Of a stretch of DNA of 64,000 nt, positions 18,595 through 27,650 are shown in pieces. The first letter of the stretch is position 1. The number at the start of each line of letters is the position of its first letter. Source of the DNA: Bacteroides sp. (GTDB lineage: Bacteria; Bacteroidota; Bacteroidia; Bacteroidales; Muribaculaceae); the NCBI GenBank assembly GCA_014801535.1, contig JAAVEA010000031.1:1-64000 (forward strand), written 5' to 3'. The translations under genes were made by a program, and so were the position numbers. The notes under the pieces were generated by a model. The model worked only from the letters and a program-made list of their open reading frames with translations, searched no databases and had not been told where the DNA came from.

Positions 18595-19758
18595 ATGAGA
18601 ATAGGCTATGACGGCAAAAGAGCCGTAAACAATATGACAGGATTAGGGAATTATTCCCGTCTCGTAATAGAGGGTATCGCCGAGGAATTTCCCGGTGACA
18701 CCCTTTTACTATATACTCCCGGCCAAAGCGATAACCCGAGGCTTGAAAAGATAATGTCTTTCCCGAATATCGAGTTCCGCTATCCGGCTCCCCAAGGGCT
18801 CAAAGGAAGCCTTTGGCGTACATATGGAATCACCAATCACCTTCGGGCCGACAAAGTCGACATCTTTCACGGCCTGAGCAACGAACTCCCCCTGAATATC
18901 AGTTCATCCGGAGTTCCATCGGTCGTTACCATGCACGATGTAATCTATCGCAGACTGCCGGAATGCTACAAAAGAATCGACCGGATGATATATGATTTCA
19001 AATATGGGCGAAGTTGCCGAAACGCAGACCATATCATAGCCGTGTCGCAACGCACCAAAGATGATGTGGTAGAACTTTACGGTGTAGACCCTGATAAAGT
19101 GACCGTAGTGTATCAGGGTTGCGACCCTCAGTTCCGAATCCAATGGAGCGCTGAAGAACTCCGGGCATTGAAAAAGCGTCTCGATCTCCCCGAAAGATAT
19201 ATACTTCAGGTCGGAACCATCGAGAAACGCAAAAACCTGGAAGTGACCGTAAGAGCGTTAAGCAACATATCCCCCGACATGAATCTTGTGGTGGTTGGAA
19301 AAGACAATAACGGATATAAGCAATACATAGAACGTCTGGCTGCCCGAAACGGGGTGACATCAAGAATAAAATTTATTGAAGGACTCCCTTTCAAAGACCT
19401 GCCGGGAGTGAATCAGGCTGCTGAAATCGTGGTTTACCCATCACGTTATGAAGGTTTCGGCATTCCCATTCTCGAAGCTCTTGAAAGCAGCCGACCTGTG
19501 ATAGCCGCCACAGGCAGCTGTCTTGAAGAAGCCGGAGGCTCCGACTCACTCTATATAGACCCGGAAAACCCGGTGGAGATGGTGCAGGCCGTGCATTCCA
19601 TACTCAGCGACCCCGCCGCCGCAAGAATGATGGGTGAGGCCGGGAAAGAATATGCCCGGAAATTCCACGGAGAGGCGATGGCCGCGAAGATCATGGAAGT
19701 ATATGAGAATACAATTGAGAATTTTAAAAGCAAGATATTACCCAACAAAAACTGTTGA
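18595..19758 (+). CDS. GT4-type glycosyltransferase
   Basis: 387 aa, two-Rossmann (GT-B) architecture. The N-terminus MRIGYDGKRAVNNMTGLGNY resembles mannosyltransferase-like GT4 enzymes with a glycine-rich acceptor-side loop. The C-terminal half has QVGTIEKRKN and the nucleotide-sugar motif YEGFGIPILEALE with its E-x7-E pattern. Soluble or peripheral; no membrane segment. Probably acts with the neighbouring acyltransferase in building a surface polysaccharide (inference from position). Donor sugar cannot be read from sequence. Confidence 0.85.
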   Translation: MRIGYDGKRAVNNMTGLGNYSRLVIEGIAEEFPGDTLLLYTPGQSDNPRLEKIMSFPNIEFRYPAPQGLKGSLWRTYGITNHLRADKVDIFHGLSNELPLNISSSGVPSVVTMHDVIYRRLPECYKRIDRMIYDFKYGRSCRNADHIIAVSQRTKDDVVELYGVDPDKVTVVYQGCDPQFRIQWSAEELRALKKRLDLPERYILQVGTIEKRKNLEVTVRALSNISPDMNLVVVGKDNNGYKQYIERLAARNGVTSRIKFIEGLPFKDLPGVNQAAEIVVYPSRYEGFGIPILEALESSRPVIAATGSCLEEAGGSDSLYIDPENPVEMVQAVHSILSDPAAARMMGEAGKEYARKFHGEAMAAKIMEVYENTIENFKSKILPNKNC

Positions 19759-19822
19759 TAAGTTTTTTCAAAAAAATAATTAAACGGCTCTCATTTATAA
19801 CGCATTGTTGGCAAAAAATAGC

Positions 19823-19830
19823 TAACTTTA
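19823..19830 (+). promoter_or_regulatory. Possible -7 box for the dcw cluster
   Basis: TAACTTTA differs from TAnnTTTG at the last base, and no clean TTTG lies 20 bases upstream. It would give a leader of about 160 bases before rsmH. The gap 19759-19996 holds no gene; the leader has a CCTCCG/CGGAGG pairing (19904-19909 with 19936-19941). Confidence 0.4.
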
Positions 19831-19996
19831 CACATTGAATTTGTTAAAGATAATTTGCAATTGTAAATTATTGCACATTCAGCTTATGTTTTCCTGCGGG
19901 CTGCCTCCGGAATTTCCGATAAATAGGTCACAGCACGGAGGATTTAGAGTATATACAATAAACAGTTCCTGTCGGAGTTCGTAAAATAAGGAAAAG

Positions 19997-20905
19997 ATGA
20001 ACGAAGAGATATATCATATACCCGCATTATTTGAAGAAGCCCTTGAAGGTCTTGCAATTAAACCTGACGGTGTCTATGTTGATGTCACTTTCGGAGGCGG
20101 AGGCCATTCCAGAGGAATCCTTTCGCATCTCGGAATGCACGGCAAGCTCTACGGATTCGACCGCGATATGGATGCATTCGCTAATGTTCCCGACGACAGC
20201 CGCTTCACCTTCGTTCATTCAAATTACCGATATCTCTCAAATTTCCTGCGTTATCACGGGGAGGATAAGGTAGATGGCATCTTAGCTGATCTGGGGGTAT
20301 CTTTCCATCATTTCGATTCTGCAGAAAGAGGTTTTTCCTTCCGCACCGATGCTCCTCTCGATATGCGGATGAACCGTAAAGGAGGAGTAACGGCCGCCGA
20401 TATTCTTGCAGAATATGACGAAAAGGCCCTGACCACACTTTTCCGCACCTATACCGACCTCAAGAAACCGTATGCTCTTGCCAAAGCCTTGACAGCCGCA
20501 CGGGCCAAAGGCGCAATCACTACAACTTTCGAACTGGCCGATACCGTGCGTCCTTGTCTGAATCCACGTCAGGAAAAGAAAGATCTGGCCCAGGTGTTTC
20601 AGGCTCTGCGGATAGAGGTCAACGGAGAGATGGATTCGCTCAAGCAACTCCTCACTGCATCGGAAAAGAATCTGAGGCAAGGCGGACGTCTCGCAGTGAT
20701 CACATATCACTCCATCGAAGACCGGATAGTCAAGAACTTCATTAAGACCGGAAATGTAGAGGGGATAGAGGAAAAAGATTTCTTCGGAAAAGTCTCCACT
20801 CCTTGGAAAGCCATAACGCGCAGCCCGATTGTTCCGGGTGAAGAGGAGGTGGAACGCAATCCGCGGAGCAGAAGCGCCAAGCTAAGAATCGCCGAGAAAC
20901 TTTAA
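19997..20905 (+). CDS. rsmH: 16S rRNA (cytosine1402-N4)-methyltransferase (RsmH/MraW)
   Basis: 302 aa. Methylates N4 of C1402 in the 16S rRNA decoding centre using SAM. YHIPALFEEAL at the N-terminus and the SAM-binding TFGGGGHSRGIL (residues 31-42) are the family signature. LADLGVSFHHFD and the C-terminal RNPRSRSAKLRIAEK motif complete it. It opens the dcw cluster; mraZ, which usually precedes it, is absent. The stop shares a base with the next ATG (TAATG). Confidence 0.97.
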   Translation: MNEEIYHIPALFEEALEGLAIKPDGVYVDVTFGGGGHSRGILSHLGMHGKLYGFDRDMDAFANVPDDSRFTFVHSNYRYLSNFLRYHGEDKVDGILADLGVSFHHFDSAERGFSFRTDAPLDMRMNRKGGVTAADILAEYDEKALTTLFRTYTDLKKPYALAKALTAARAKGAITTTFELADTVRPCLNPRQEKKDLAQVFQALRIEVNGEMDSLKQLLTASEKNLRQGGRLAVITYHSIEDRIVKNFIKTGNVEGIEEKDFFGKVSTPWKAITRSPIVPGEEEVERNPRSRSAKLRIAEKL

Positions 20906-21306
20906 TGCGCTCCGCATCCGGAATAAACCGTAAGAGCAAAAATAACAGAATGGCTAAAGAAAAAAAACAGAATAAGAATAAAAAAGAACGCAGCACCGGC
21001 TGGATGAGCGAACTCCGCTACGGACGGTCGGTGAGTCTTGAGTTTTTCAAGACCCACGCATGGCTCATGCTTATTTTCGTTGTGGCTGTGATCTCACTCA
21101 TGGGTCTGCGCTACAAGACCAAGACCAAGATGAGTGAAATCAAACAACTGAACAAGGAACTACAGCGTGTGGAGAGCGAAAAGCTGCAGGAAAAAGCGAG
21201 ATACATGTCGCTGATACGCGAAACGGAGATGCGTAAAATGGTGGCCGAGAAAGGACTTGACCTCCAATATCAGGATCAGCCCCCATATGAGCTGACCGAC
21301 GAATAG
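20905..21306 (+). CDS. ftsL: FtsL-like cell division protein
   Basis: 133 aa. A basic, Lys/Asn-rich N-terminal tail, one transmembrane helix at about residues 52-69 and a periplasmic coiled coil (about 74-105) give the bitopic FtsL/DivIC layout. Position between rsmH and the division transpeptidase is that of ftsL. In the divisome FtsL pairs with FtsQ and FtsB and activates FtsW-FtsI (family knowledge). The ATG at 20905 overlaps the rsmH stop; an in-frame ATG at 20950 (MAKEKKQN) is an equally plausible start. Sequence identity to FtsL is weak by nature, so the call rests on topology and context. Confidence 0.8.
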   Translation: MRSASGINRKSKNNRMAKEKKQNKNKKERSTGWMSELRYGRSVSLEFFKTHAWLMLIFVVAVISLMGLRYKTKTKMSEIKQLNKELQRVESEKLQEKARYMSLIRETEMRKMVAEKGLDLQYQDQPPYELTDE

Positions 21307-21346
21307 GATTTTATTGGAAGAGGGGAACCCGCAAAGAACAGAATAA

Positions 21347-23470
21347 ATGGCTAAACAGAATAACAAGAAACACATACTTTTCCGTTACGGACTTATTTGT
21401 ATCGGCTTTGTGCTTTTCAGCATCTTAGTGGTGTTCAAGATGTTCAAGACCACTGTCATTGATGCCGGGGCATGGAATCAACGCGCCAAATCGGAGCTTT
21501 CGAAGGTGGATACAATAGCTCCCGAACGCGGAAATATTCTTGCTGACAATGGCAATATACTTGCCTGCAACCTGAAAGTATACGATATAAAAATCGACCT
21601 TCGCCATAACAAGATAAAAGCTCTCAAAAGCGTGCCTTGGGAGAAGGTGGATTCTCTTGCCGACTCACTCGATGTTTATTTCCCGAGAATCGCAAATCTG
21701 CGTCAGCATCCCGACACATTTGCAAAATACTCATGGCACACCCGACTCAAGAAAGAATTCGACAAACCTCATGAAAAGCGTCCGCGTGCGTTGAGATTCG
21801 TGCAGAAAGGAACAATGGAGGATTTCGAGAAAATCAAAACTTTCCCGTTCGTCAAAGACTTCAAGGGCTCAGGATTCCGCAACCCGCTTTATAAAGAAGA
21901 GCGGAAGATAAGGATGTATCCTTATGGAAGAATGGCCTATCGAAGCATCGGTCGTGTGAACGAAAATGAGAAGACAAGAGAGATTCACGGCTATTCCGGT
22001 CTTGAAAAAGACCTCGACACACTTCTTTACGGTAAGCCTGGGCTCGCCAAGAAAGTGGCTCTGACCAACGGCATCACCAACTGGGTGGCTACCCCGGCAC
22101 AGAGAGGTTATGACATACGCACCACCATCGACATAGACCTTCAGGATATGCTGGAGGAGGAGTTGTATAATATATGCTCGGAAGCAAACGCGGAATGGGG
22201 TACGGCAATCCTCATGGAAGTTGAAACCGGAGAAATAAAGGCAATCTCCAATATAGAGCTGCTGGAAAACGGCACATATGGAGAAGCCCTGAACAGAGCC
22301 GTGCTTCCGTTTGAACCGGGATCGGTGATGAAACCGATTTCGCTCATGATCGCATTTGAAGACGGATTGGTGAAAAACGTGACCGACATGGTGAGTTGCG
22401 CGCCTTTCCAAAAGACGAGCGACCCTCACGGCAGCGGCATGAAAACGATGAAACAGGTGATCGAGCAATCTTCAAACCCCGGCATCGCACGCGTGATTTT
22501 CAGAGGATATGAAACCAATCCGGCAAAATTCTACGACCGTATGGCTGAGATGGGATTCTTCGAGCCTATACGCTCCGGTATAGCGGGCGAGTGTACGCCT
22601 CGCATCCGCAAATTAGTGCCTAAGGATTCAAAAGGGAACAATATAACCATGACAGCCCGCCATCTTGACCTTGCGCGTCAGGCATATGGATATAACACGG
22701 AACTACCTCCGCTCTTCACTCTTTCGGTGTATAATGCCATAGCGAACGGAGGGAAGTATGTGCGTCCGCATCTTGTGAAAGCCCTCATTGACGAAGAGGG
22801 GCGCGACTCGGTTATTCCGATCCAATACATCCGCGATCGGATCTGCTCGGAAGAAACCGCGAGAAAAGTGAGGGAATGCATAAAAGAGGTGGTCTGGGGA
22901 GAACACGGCACCGCCAAACTCGTCCGCGATGACCGCGTGATGGTTGTTGGAAAGACAGGAACAGCATATCCGGTTGAAAACGGTGTCTACAATAAAGCCA
23001 AAAGACGCTATGCGTTCGCAGGATTCTTCCCTTACGAAGACCCGAAATACAGTTGCATAGCTCTTGTTTTAGCCAATGGAGGAAACTCAGCCAACCGCAC
23101 ATCGGGACAAGTGGTGAAGAACATGGCGGTAAAAATGTATTCTCGTGGACTGCTTGACAATTCCTCCACCTACACGGCGGTTAGAAAAGAAAGCCGTCCG
23201 GTATTGGCTGCCTCACAGACATTCGATGCTAAAAAGCTGTCGAAGAAACTGAATCTTGAAAGAGTAAAAAAGGTGAAGAGCCCGACACCTGCGTCAAGCG
23301 GGGCAGTGCCGAGTGTAATAGGATATGACGCCACCACAGCGGTGAAGATTCTGGAAGAGGCCGGAATCGAAGTAAGACTCCGTGGAAGCGGCATAGTAAG
23401 AGGACAATCGGTAGAAGCCGGGACACCACTGAAAAAAGGGATGGTAATGACACTTACCTTGAAAGTATAA
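21347..23470 (+). CDS. ftsI: Division-type transpeptidase (PBP, FtsI) with PASTA domain
   Basis: 707 aa. Class B penicillin-binding protein cross-linking septal peptidoglycan. A short cytoplasmic tail, one membrane helix (about residues 11-31), a dimerisation domain with APERGNILADNG (about 58-69), then the transpeptidase: SxxK Ser326-Lys329, SxN Ser375-Asn377, KTG 536-538. The C-terminus (about 650-707) is a PASTA domain starting VPSVIGYDA. The fold usually senses or binds cell wall; its presence here is typical of Bacteroidota FtsI. Works with FtsW encoded at 27651. Confidence 0.95.
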   Translation: MAKQNNKKHILFRYGLICIGFVLFSILVVFKMFKTTVIDAGAWNQRAKSELSKVDTIAPERGNILADNGNILACNLKVYDIKIDLRHNKIKALKSVPWEKVDSLADSLDVYFPRIANLRQHPDTFAKYSWHTRLKKEFDKPHEKRPRALRFVQKGTMEDFEKIKTFPFVKDFKGSGFRNPLYKEERKIRMYPYGRMAYRSIGRVNENEKTREIHGYSGLEKDLDTLLYGKPGLAKKVALTNGITNWVATPAQRGYDIRTTIDIDLQDMLEEELYNICSEANAEWGTAILMEVETGEIKAISNIELLENGTYGEALNRAVLPFEPGSVMKPISLMIAFEDGLVKNVTDMVSCAPFQKTSDPHGSGMKTMKQVIEQSSNPGIARVIFRGYETNPAKFYDRMAEMGFFEPIRSGIAGECTPRIRKLVPKDSKGNNITMTARHLDLARQAYGYNTELPPLFTLSVYNAIANGGKYVRPHLVKALIDEEGRDSVIPIQYIRDRICSEETARKVRECIKEVVWGEHGTAKLVRDDRVMVVGKTGTAYPVENGVYNKAKRRYAFAGFFPYEDPKYSCIALVLANGGNSANRTSGQVVKNMAVKMYSRGLLDNSSTYTAVRKESRPVLAASQTFDAKKLSKKLNLERVKKVKSPTPASSGAVPSVIGYDATTAVKILEEAGIEVRLRGSGIVRGQSVEAGTPLKKGMVMTLTLKV

Positions 23471-23516
23471 ATCAATCACCGGCCTGCTAAAGCCGGAAAA
23501 CATAAATAAAGGAGCA

Positions 23517-24968
23517 ATGGCAGTAAAATTATCTCACCTGCTGAAGGGGATCGAAACCCTCGAGGTGATAGGCGATACAGATAAGATAATAGTAGACCTT
23601 CAAAGCGACTCACGTAAGGTATGCAAGGAAGGTATGTTTGTGGCTGTGCGTGGAGTGACCACCGACGGTCATAAATATATACCCGTCGTAGCCTCCGCCC
23701 ATGTAGGGGCAATAGTGTGTGAAGACCTTCCGGCCTCCCTTGAGAAAGGGGTGACCTATATCCGTGTTAAGGATTCAAGCGTGGCTTTGGGCAAACTCGC
23801 CTCGGCATGGTTCGGCCACCCATCATCCAAGCTGAAACTTGTCGGAGTGACCGGAACAAACGGTAAGACCACCACTGCCACTCTTCTATATGAGATGGCC
23901 AAACTCGAAGGCTATAAGGCAGGCCTTCTCTCCACTGTATGCAACTATATTCATGACCGTGCCGTGCCGGCTACTCACACCACACCCGATCCTCTCACTC
24001 TCAATGCTCTTCTGGCAGAGATGGTGGAGACCGGTTGTGACTACGCATTTATGGAGGTTTCCTCTCACGCTGCCCAGCAGCATCGCATCGCCGGCCTTAC
24101 GTTTGCCGGTGGAGTCTTCTCCAACCTCACACGCGATCACCTCGACTATCACGGCACGGTGGAGAACTACATGAATGCCAAAAAGATGTTCTTCGATATG
24201 CTTCCCGCTGAAGCTTTCGCGCTTGTAAACGCCGATGACAAAGCAGGGGCATATATGGTTCAGAACACAAAGGCACGTAAATATACCTACTCCCTCCGTA
24301 GCGATGCCGATTTCAGATGCAGGATTCTGGAAACACGTCTCGATGGCACACTACTCATGCTTAATAATCATGAGGTGGAGGTGCGTTTCACCGGAAAATT
24401 CAATGCCTATAACCTTACAGCAGTCTACGGCGCTTCAATACTGACCGGCTTTAATGAGGAGGAGGTGCTGGTGAATATGAGCAAGCTTGTGCCGGTTGCC
24501 GGACGCTTCCAGACCATCAGAGGTGGTAACGACGTTACGGCAATCGTAGACTATGCCCACACCCCGGATGCTCTTGCGAATGTGCTTGACACCATCCGTG
24601 AGATTGTCGGGGCAGGAGGCGAGATAACCACTGTAGTCGGCGCAGGAGGGAACCGCGACCATGGTAAACGTCCGATAATGGCACGCGAAGCCGCTTGCCG
24701 CAGCGACCTCCTCATTCTTACCAGCGACAATCCGCGCGATGAAGAACCGGAGGCGATAATAGCAGATATGAAAGAAGGGCTCACATCAGAAGAATTGCGC
24801 CGCACCATCTGCATTACAGACCGAAGGGAGGCGATACGCACCGCTCTCAGAATGGCTAAACCGGGCAGCGTGGTGCTCGTGGCCGGAAAAGGACATGAGA
24901 CTTATCAGGAAGTGAAAGGGGTGAGACATCACTTCGATGATAGAGAAGAAGTGAGAGAGGGGTTTTAA
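23517..24968 (+). CDS. murE: UDP-MurNAc-L-Ala-D-Glu:meso-diaminopimelate ligase (MurE)
   Basis: 483 aa. Adds the third residue to the peptidoglycan stem peptide. ATP-binding TGTNGKTT is at residues 112-119. The substrate-selecting motif DNPR (404-407) is the meso-diaminopimelate form, so this organism has an A1-gamma, Gram-negative-type wall. HTTPDPL and the THF-ligase-like C-terminal domain (GKGHETYQ) are intact. The following 54-base gap contains TCAAGATGC repeats. Confidence 0.97.
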   Translation: MAVKLSHLLKGIETLEVIGDTDKIIVDLQSDSRKVCKEGMFVAVRGVTTDGHKYIPVVASAHVGAIVCEDLPASLEKGVTYIRVKDSSVALGKLASAWFGHPSSKLKLVGVTGTNGKTTTATLLYEMAKLEGYKAGLLSTVCNYIHDRAVPATHTTPDPLTLNALLAEMVETGCDYAFMEVSSHAAQQHRIAGLTFAGGVFSNLTRDHLDYHGTVENYMNAKKMFFDMLPAEAFALVNADDKAGAYMVQNTKARKYTYSLRSDADFRCRILETRLDGTLLMLNNHEVEVRFTGKFNAYNLTAVYGASILTGFNEEEVLVNMSKLVPVAGRFQTIRGGNDVTAIVDYAHTPDALANVLDTIREIVGAGGEITTVVGAGGNRDHGKRPIMAREAACRSDLLILTSDNPRDEEPEAIIADMKEGLTSEELRRTICITDRREAIRTALRMAKPGSVVLVAGKGHETYQEVKGVRHHFDDREEVREGF

Positions 24969-24970
24969 AT

Positions 24971-25003
24971 AATCAAGATGCGACAAGATTAGTCAAGATG
25001 CAA
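24971..25003. repeat. TCAAGATGC direct repeat in the murE-mraY gap
   Basis: TCAAGATGC occurs at 24973-24981 and 24993-25001, exactly 20 bases apart, with ACAAGATT between them. The unit matches TCWWGATGC of the purM-purH gap, about 18 kb away. Confidence 0.5.
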
Positions 25004-25022
25004 ACAACATAAACAACCCAAA

Positions 25023-26291
25023 ATGTTATACGCTTTATTGGAACAATGGGAAGGATGGAATTTCCCGGGGCATAATCTTATGAGCTATCTGACCTTCCGG
25101 TCAGGCATCGCCTTCTCACTGGCGCTTTTGATAGCGCTTGTGTTCGGACAGAAAATTATCCACCGTCTTCAACGTATGCAGGTAGGCGAAGAGATACGTA
25201 ACCTTGGTCTTGAGGGTCAGATGCAGAAGAAAGGCACCCCTACTATGGGTGGTGTGATAATCATACTCGCGATCCTTGTTCCATGTCTGCTTCTGGGCAA
25301 CCTTTCCAACATTTACATGCTGCTGATGATTGTGGCCACTGTCTGGATGGGAGTGATAGGTTTTCTTGACGATTACAGGAAACTTAAATATCATAATAAA
25401 GACGGACTGCAGGGTAAATATAAAGTGACCGGTCAAGTCGGGCTCGGACTGTTGGTGGGAATCACCATGTGGCTATCGCCAGATATTGTAATGAGCGAAA
25501 ACTTTGAGGTGGAGAATATTACCAGCCACGAAACCGAGATTGTGGTGTCGAAAGACGAGATAAAATCGCCTCAGACCACCATCCCCTTCGTGAAGAACAA
25601 TAACTTCAACTACGAATGGCTTACAGGATGGGTGAAGAATAAAGATGCAGCCCAGACCTTAGGCTGGCTTGTCTTCGTTCTTGTAGTCATAATAGTGGTG
25701 ACGGCAGTGAGCAACGGAGCCAACCTTACCGACGGTGTTGACGGATTATGCGCCGGAACTTCTGCCATAATCGGTGTGTCGCTTCTTATAATGGCCTATC
25801 TGGGTGGTAACGTTATATACTCTAAATATTTGAATATAATGTATATACCCGGATCTGAAGAGTTGTGTGTATATGCAGCCGCATTCATAGGTGCGCTTGT
25901 AGGCTTCCTATGGTATAATGCATTTCCGGCTCAGGTATTTATGGGCGATACGGGTAGCCTCACTTTAGGGGGAATAATCGCAGTATTCGCCATCCTGATC
26001 AGAAAAGAGTTACTTATCCCGCTTCTCTGCCTGATATTCTTCCTCGAAGACCTGTCGGTTATGATTCAGGTGGGATACTTTAAATATACCAAAAAGAAAT
26101 ATGGGGAGGGCAGGCGCGTCTTCAAGATGACACCTCTTCACCACCATTTCCAGAAAGATGTCGATCCCACAGCCAAAGTGCTCCTTCGCACTCCGGCACG
26201 CGGAATACCGGAATCCAAAATCGTGACCCGATTCTGGATTGTGGGTATCCTTCTGGCTGTATTAACTTTTGTAACACTGAAAATAAGATAA
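25023..26291 (+). CDS. mraY: Phospho-N-acetylmuramoyl-pentapeptide transferase (MraY)
   Basis: 422 aa, polytopic inner-membrane enzyme making lipid I from UDP-MurNAc-pentapeptide and undecaprenyl phosphate. Catalytic motifs: DDY at 116-118, NLTDGVDGL at 234-242, GDTGSL at 308-313 and HHHFQ at 373-377. Longer than the E. coli enzyme (360 aa) because of a hydrophilic insert at about residues 155-210, which is usual in Bacteroidota. Ten or so membrane helices are apparent. Confidence 0.97.
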   Translation: MLYALLEQWEGWNFPGHNLMSYLTFRSGIAFSLALLIALVFGQKIIHRLQRMQVGEEIRNLGLEGQMQKKGTPTMGGVIIILAILVPCLLLGNLSNIYMLLMIVATVWMGVIGFLDDYRKLKYHNKDGLQGKYKVTGQVGLGLLVGITMWLSPDIVMSENFEVENITSHETEIVVSKDEIKSPQTTIPFVKNNNFNYEWLTGWVKNKDAAQTLGWLVFVLVVIIVVTAVSNGANLTDGVDGLCAGTSAIIGVSLLIMAYLGGNVIYSKYLNIMYIPGSEELCVYAAAFIGALVGFLWYNAFPAQVFMGDTGSLTLGGIIAVFAILIRKELLIPLLCLIFFLEDLSVMIQVGYFKYTKKKYGEGRRVFKMTPLHHHFQKDVDPTAKVLLRTPARGIPESKIVTRFWIVGILLAVLTFVTLKIR

Positions 26292-26302
26292 AATTAAGAT
26301 AG

Positions 26303-27640
26303 ATGGAGAAATTGGTAGTGCTTGGCGGAGGCGAGAGTGGTGTGGGTGCCGCTATCCTCGGTAAAGAGAAAGGGATGGAAGTCTTCCTGAGCGATATGGG
26401 AAACATACCCGAAAAATATAGATCCGTACTTATTGAAGAAGGGATAGAATTCGAGGAAGGGAAGCACACTGAAAATCGTATCCTTGATGCCGATATCGTG
26501 GTGAAGAGTCCCGGAATTCCGCCATATGCTCCCATGGTGGAGAAAATCGTGGCCAAAGGGATCCCTGTTCTTTCCGAGATAGAATTTGCCGGCAGATACA
26601 CAAATGCACGGATGGTCTGCATCACCGGTTCAAACGGAAAGACCACCACCACCCTTCTGATTTATCACATACTCAGAAAAGCGGGTCTTAACGTGGGTCT
26701 GGCAGGAAACGTAGGGAAAAGCCTGGCATTGCAGGTGGCACGCGAACATCACGACTACTATGTGATAGAGCTTTCCAGTTTCCAGCTGGAGAATATGTAT
26801 GACTTCAAGGCCGATATAGCTGTCATAATGAATATAACTCCCGATCATATGGACCGCTACGACCATAAGATGGAAAATTATGTGAATGCCAAGTTCCGTA
26901 TCCTTCAGAATCAGACCTCCGAAGATTATTTCATTTATTGGCAGGATGACCCTATCGTAACAGAACAGATAAAACGCATTCAGACTGAAGCGATGCTTAT
27001 GCCGTTCAGCGAGTTCCGTCAGGAAGACAGCAAAGCATATGTGGAAAACGGAATTGTGAAATTCATAGGTCCCAATGAGGTATGGGAGATTCCACGCGAC
27101 AAACTTGCCTTGCGTGGTCTTCATAATCTCTACAACTCAATGGCGGCCGGCCTGTCGGCATCTATTCTCAACATCAAGGATGATAAGATAAGAGGTGCGC
27201 TTGAGGATTTCGAAGCCGTCGAACACCGTCTGGAATATGTGGCCACCGTAGGAGGCGTGAAATATGTGAACGACTCCAAGGCGACAAACGTCAACTCCAC
27301 ATGGTATGCGCTTGAAAGCATGACCACTCCGACGGTTCTTATTCTGGGAGGGAAAGACAAAGGAAACGACTACACCGAGATAGAGGAACTTGTAAAAGAG
27401 AAAGTGAAAGCTATCGTGTGCATGGGTAAAGACAACTCAAAGCTACTCGATTTCTTCACCGGCAAGGTGCCTTTGATCTCCGATACTCATTCTATCGAAG
27501 AAGCCGTAAAAGAATGCGCCCGCATAGCTGAAGATGGAGATACGGTGCTCCTCTCACCCTGCTGTGCAAGCTTCGATCTATTTAGAAGCTATGAGGACCG
27601 TGGAGAAAAATTCAAAGCTGAAGTAAGAAAACTATCTTGA
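26303..27640 (+). CDS. murD: UDP-MurNAc-L-alanine:D-glutamate ligase (MurD)
   Basis: 445 aa. Adds D-Glu to UDP-MurNAc-L-Ala in the cytosol. The N-terminal nucleotide fold starts MEKLVVLGGGESGVGAA. ATP loop GSNGKTT is at residues 109-115. YVIELSSFQLE, NITPDHMDRY and the C-terminal HRLEYV and NDSKATN motifs are all present. Length is standard. It lies 11 bases after mraY and 10 before ftsW. Confidence 0.97.
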   Translation: MEKLVVLGGGESGVGAAILGKEKGMEVFLSDMGNIPEKYRSVLIEEGIEFEEGKHTENRILDADIVVKSPGIPPYAPMVEKIVAKGIPVLSEIEFAGRYTNARMVCITGSNGKTTTTLLIYHILRKAGLNVGLAGNVGKSLALQVAREHHDYYVIELSSFQLENMYDFKADIAVIMNITPDHMDRYDHKMENYVNAKFRILQNQTSEDYFIYWQDDPIVTEQIKRIQTEAMLMPFSEFRQEDSKAYVENGIVKFIGPNEVWEIPRDKLALRGLHNLYNSMAAGLSASILNIKDDKIRGALEDFEAVEHRLEYVATVGGVKYVNDSKATNVNSTWYALESMTTPTVLILGGKDKGNDYTEIEELVKEKVKAIVCMGKDNSKLLDFFTGKVPLISDTHSIEEAVKECARIAEDGDTVLLSPCCASFDLFRSYEDRGEKFKAEVRKLS

Positions 27641-27650
27641 CAAAAAATAT

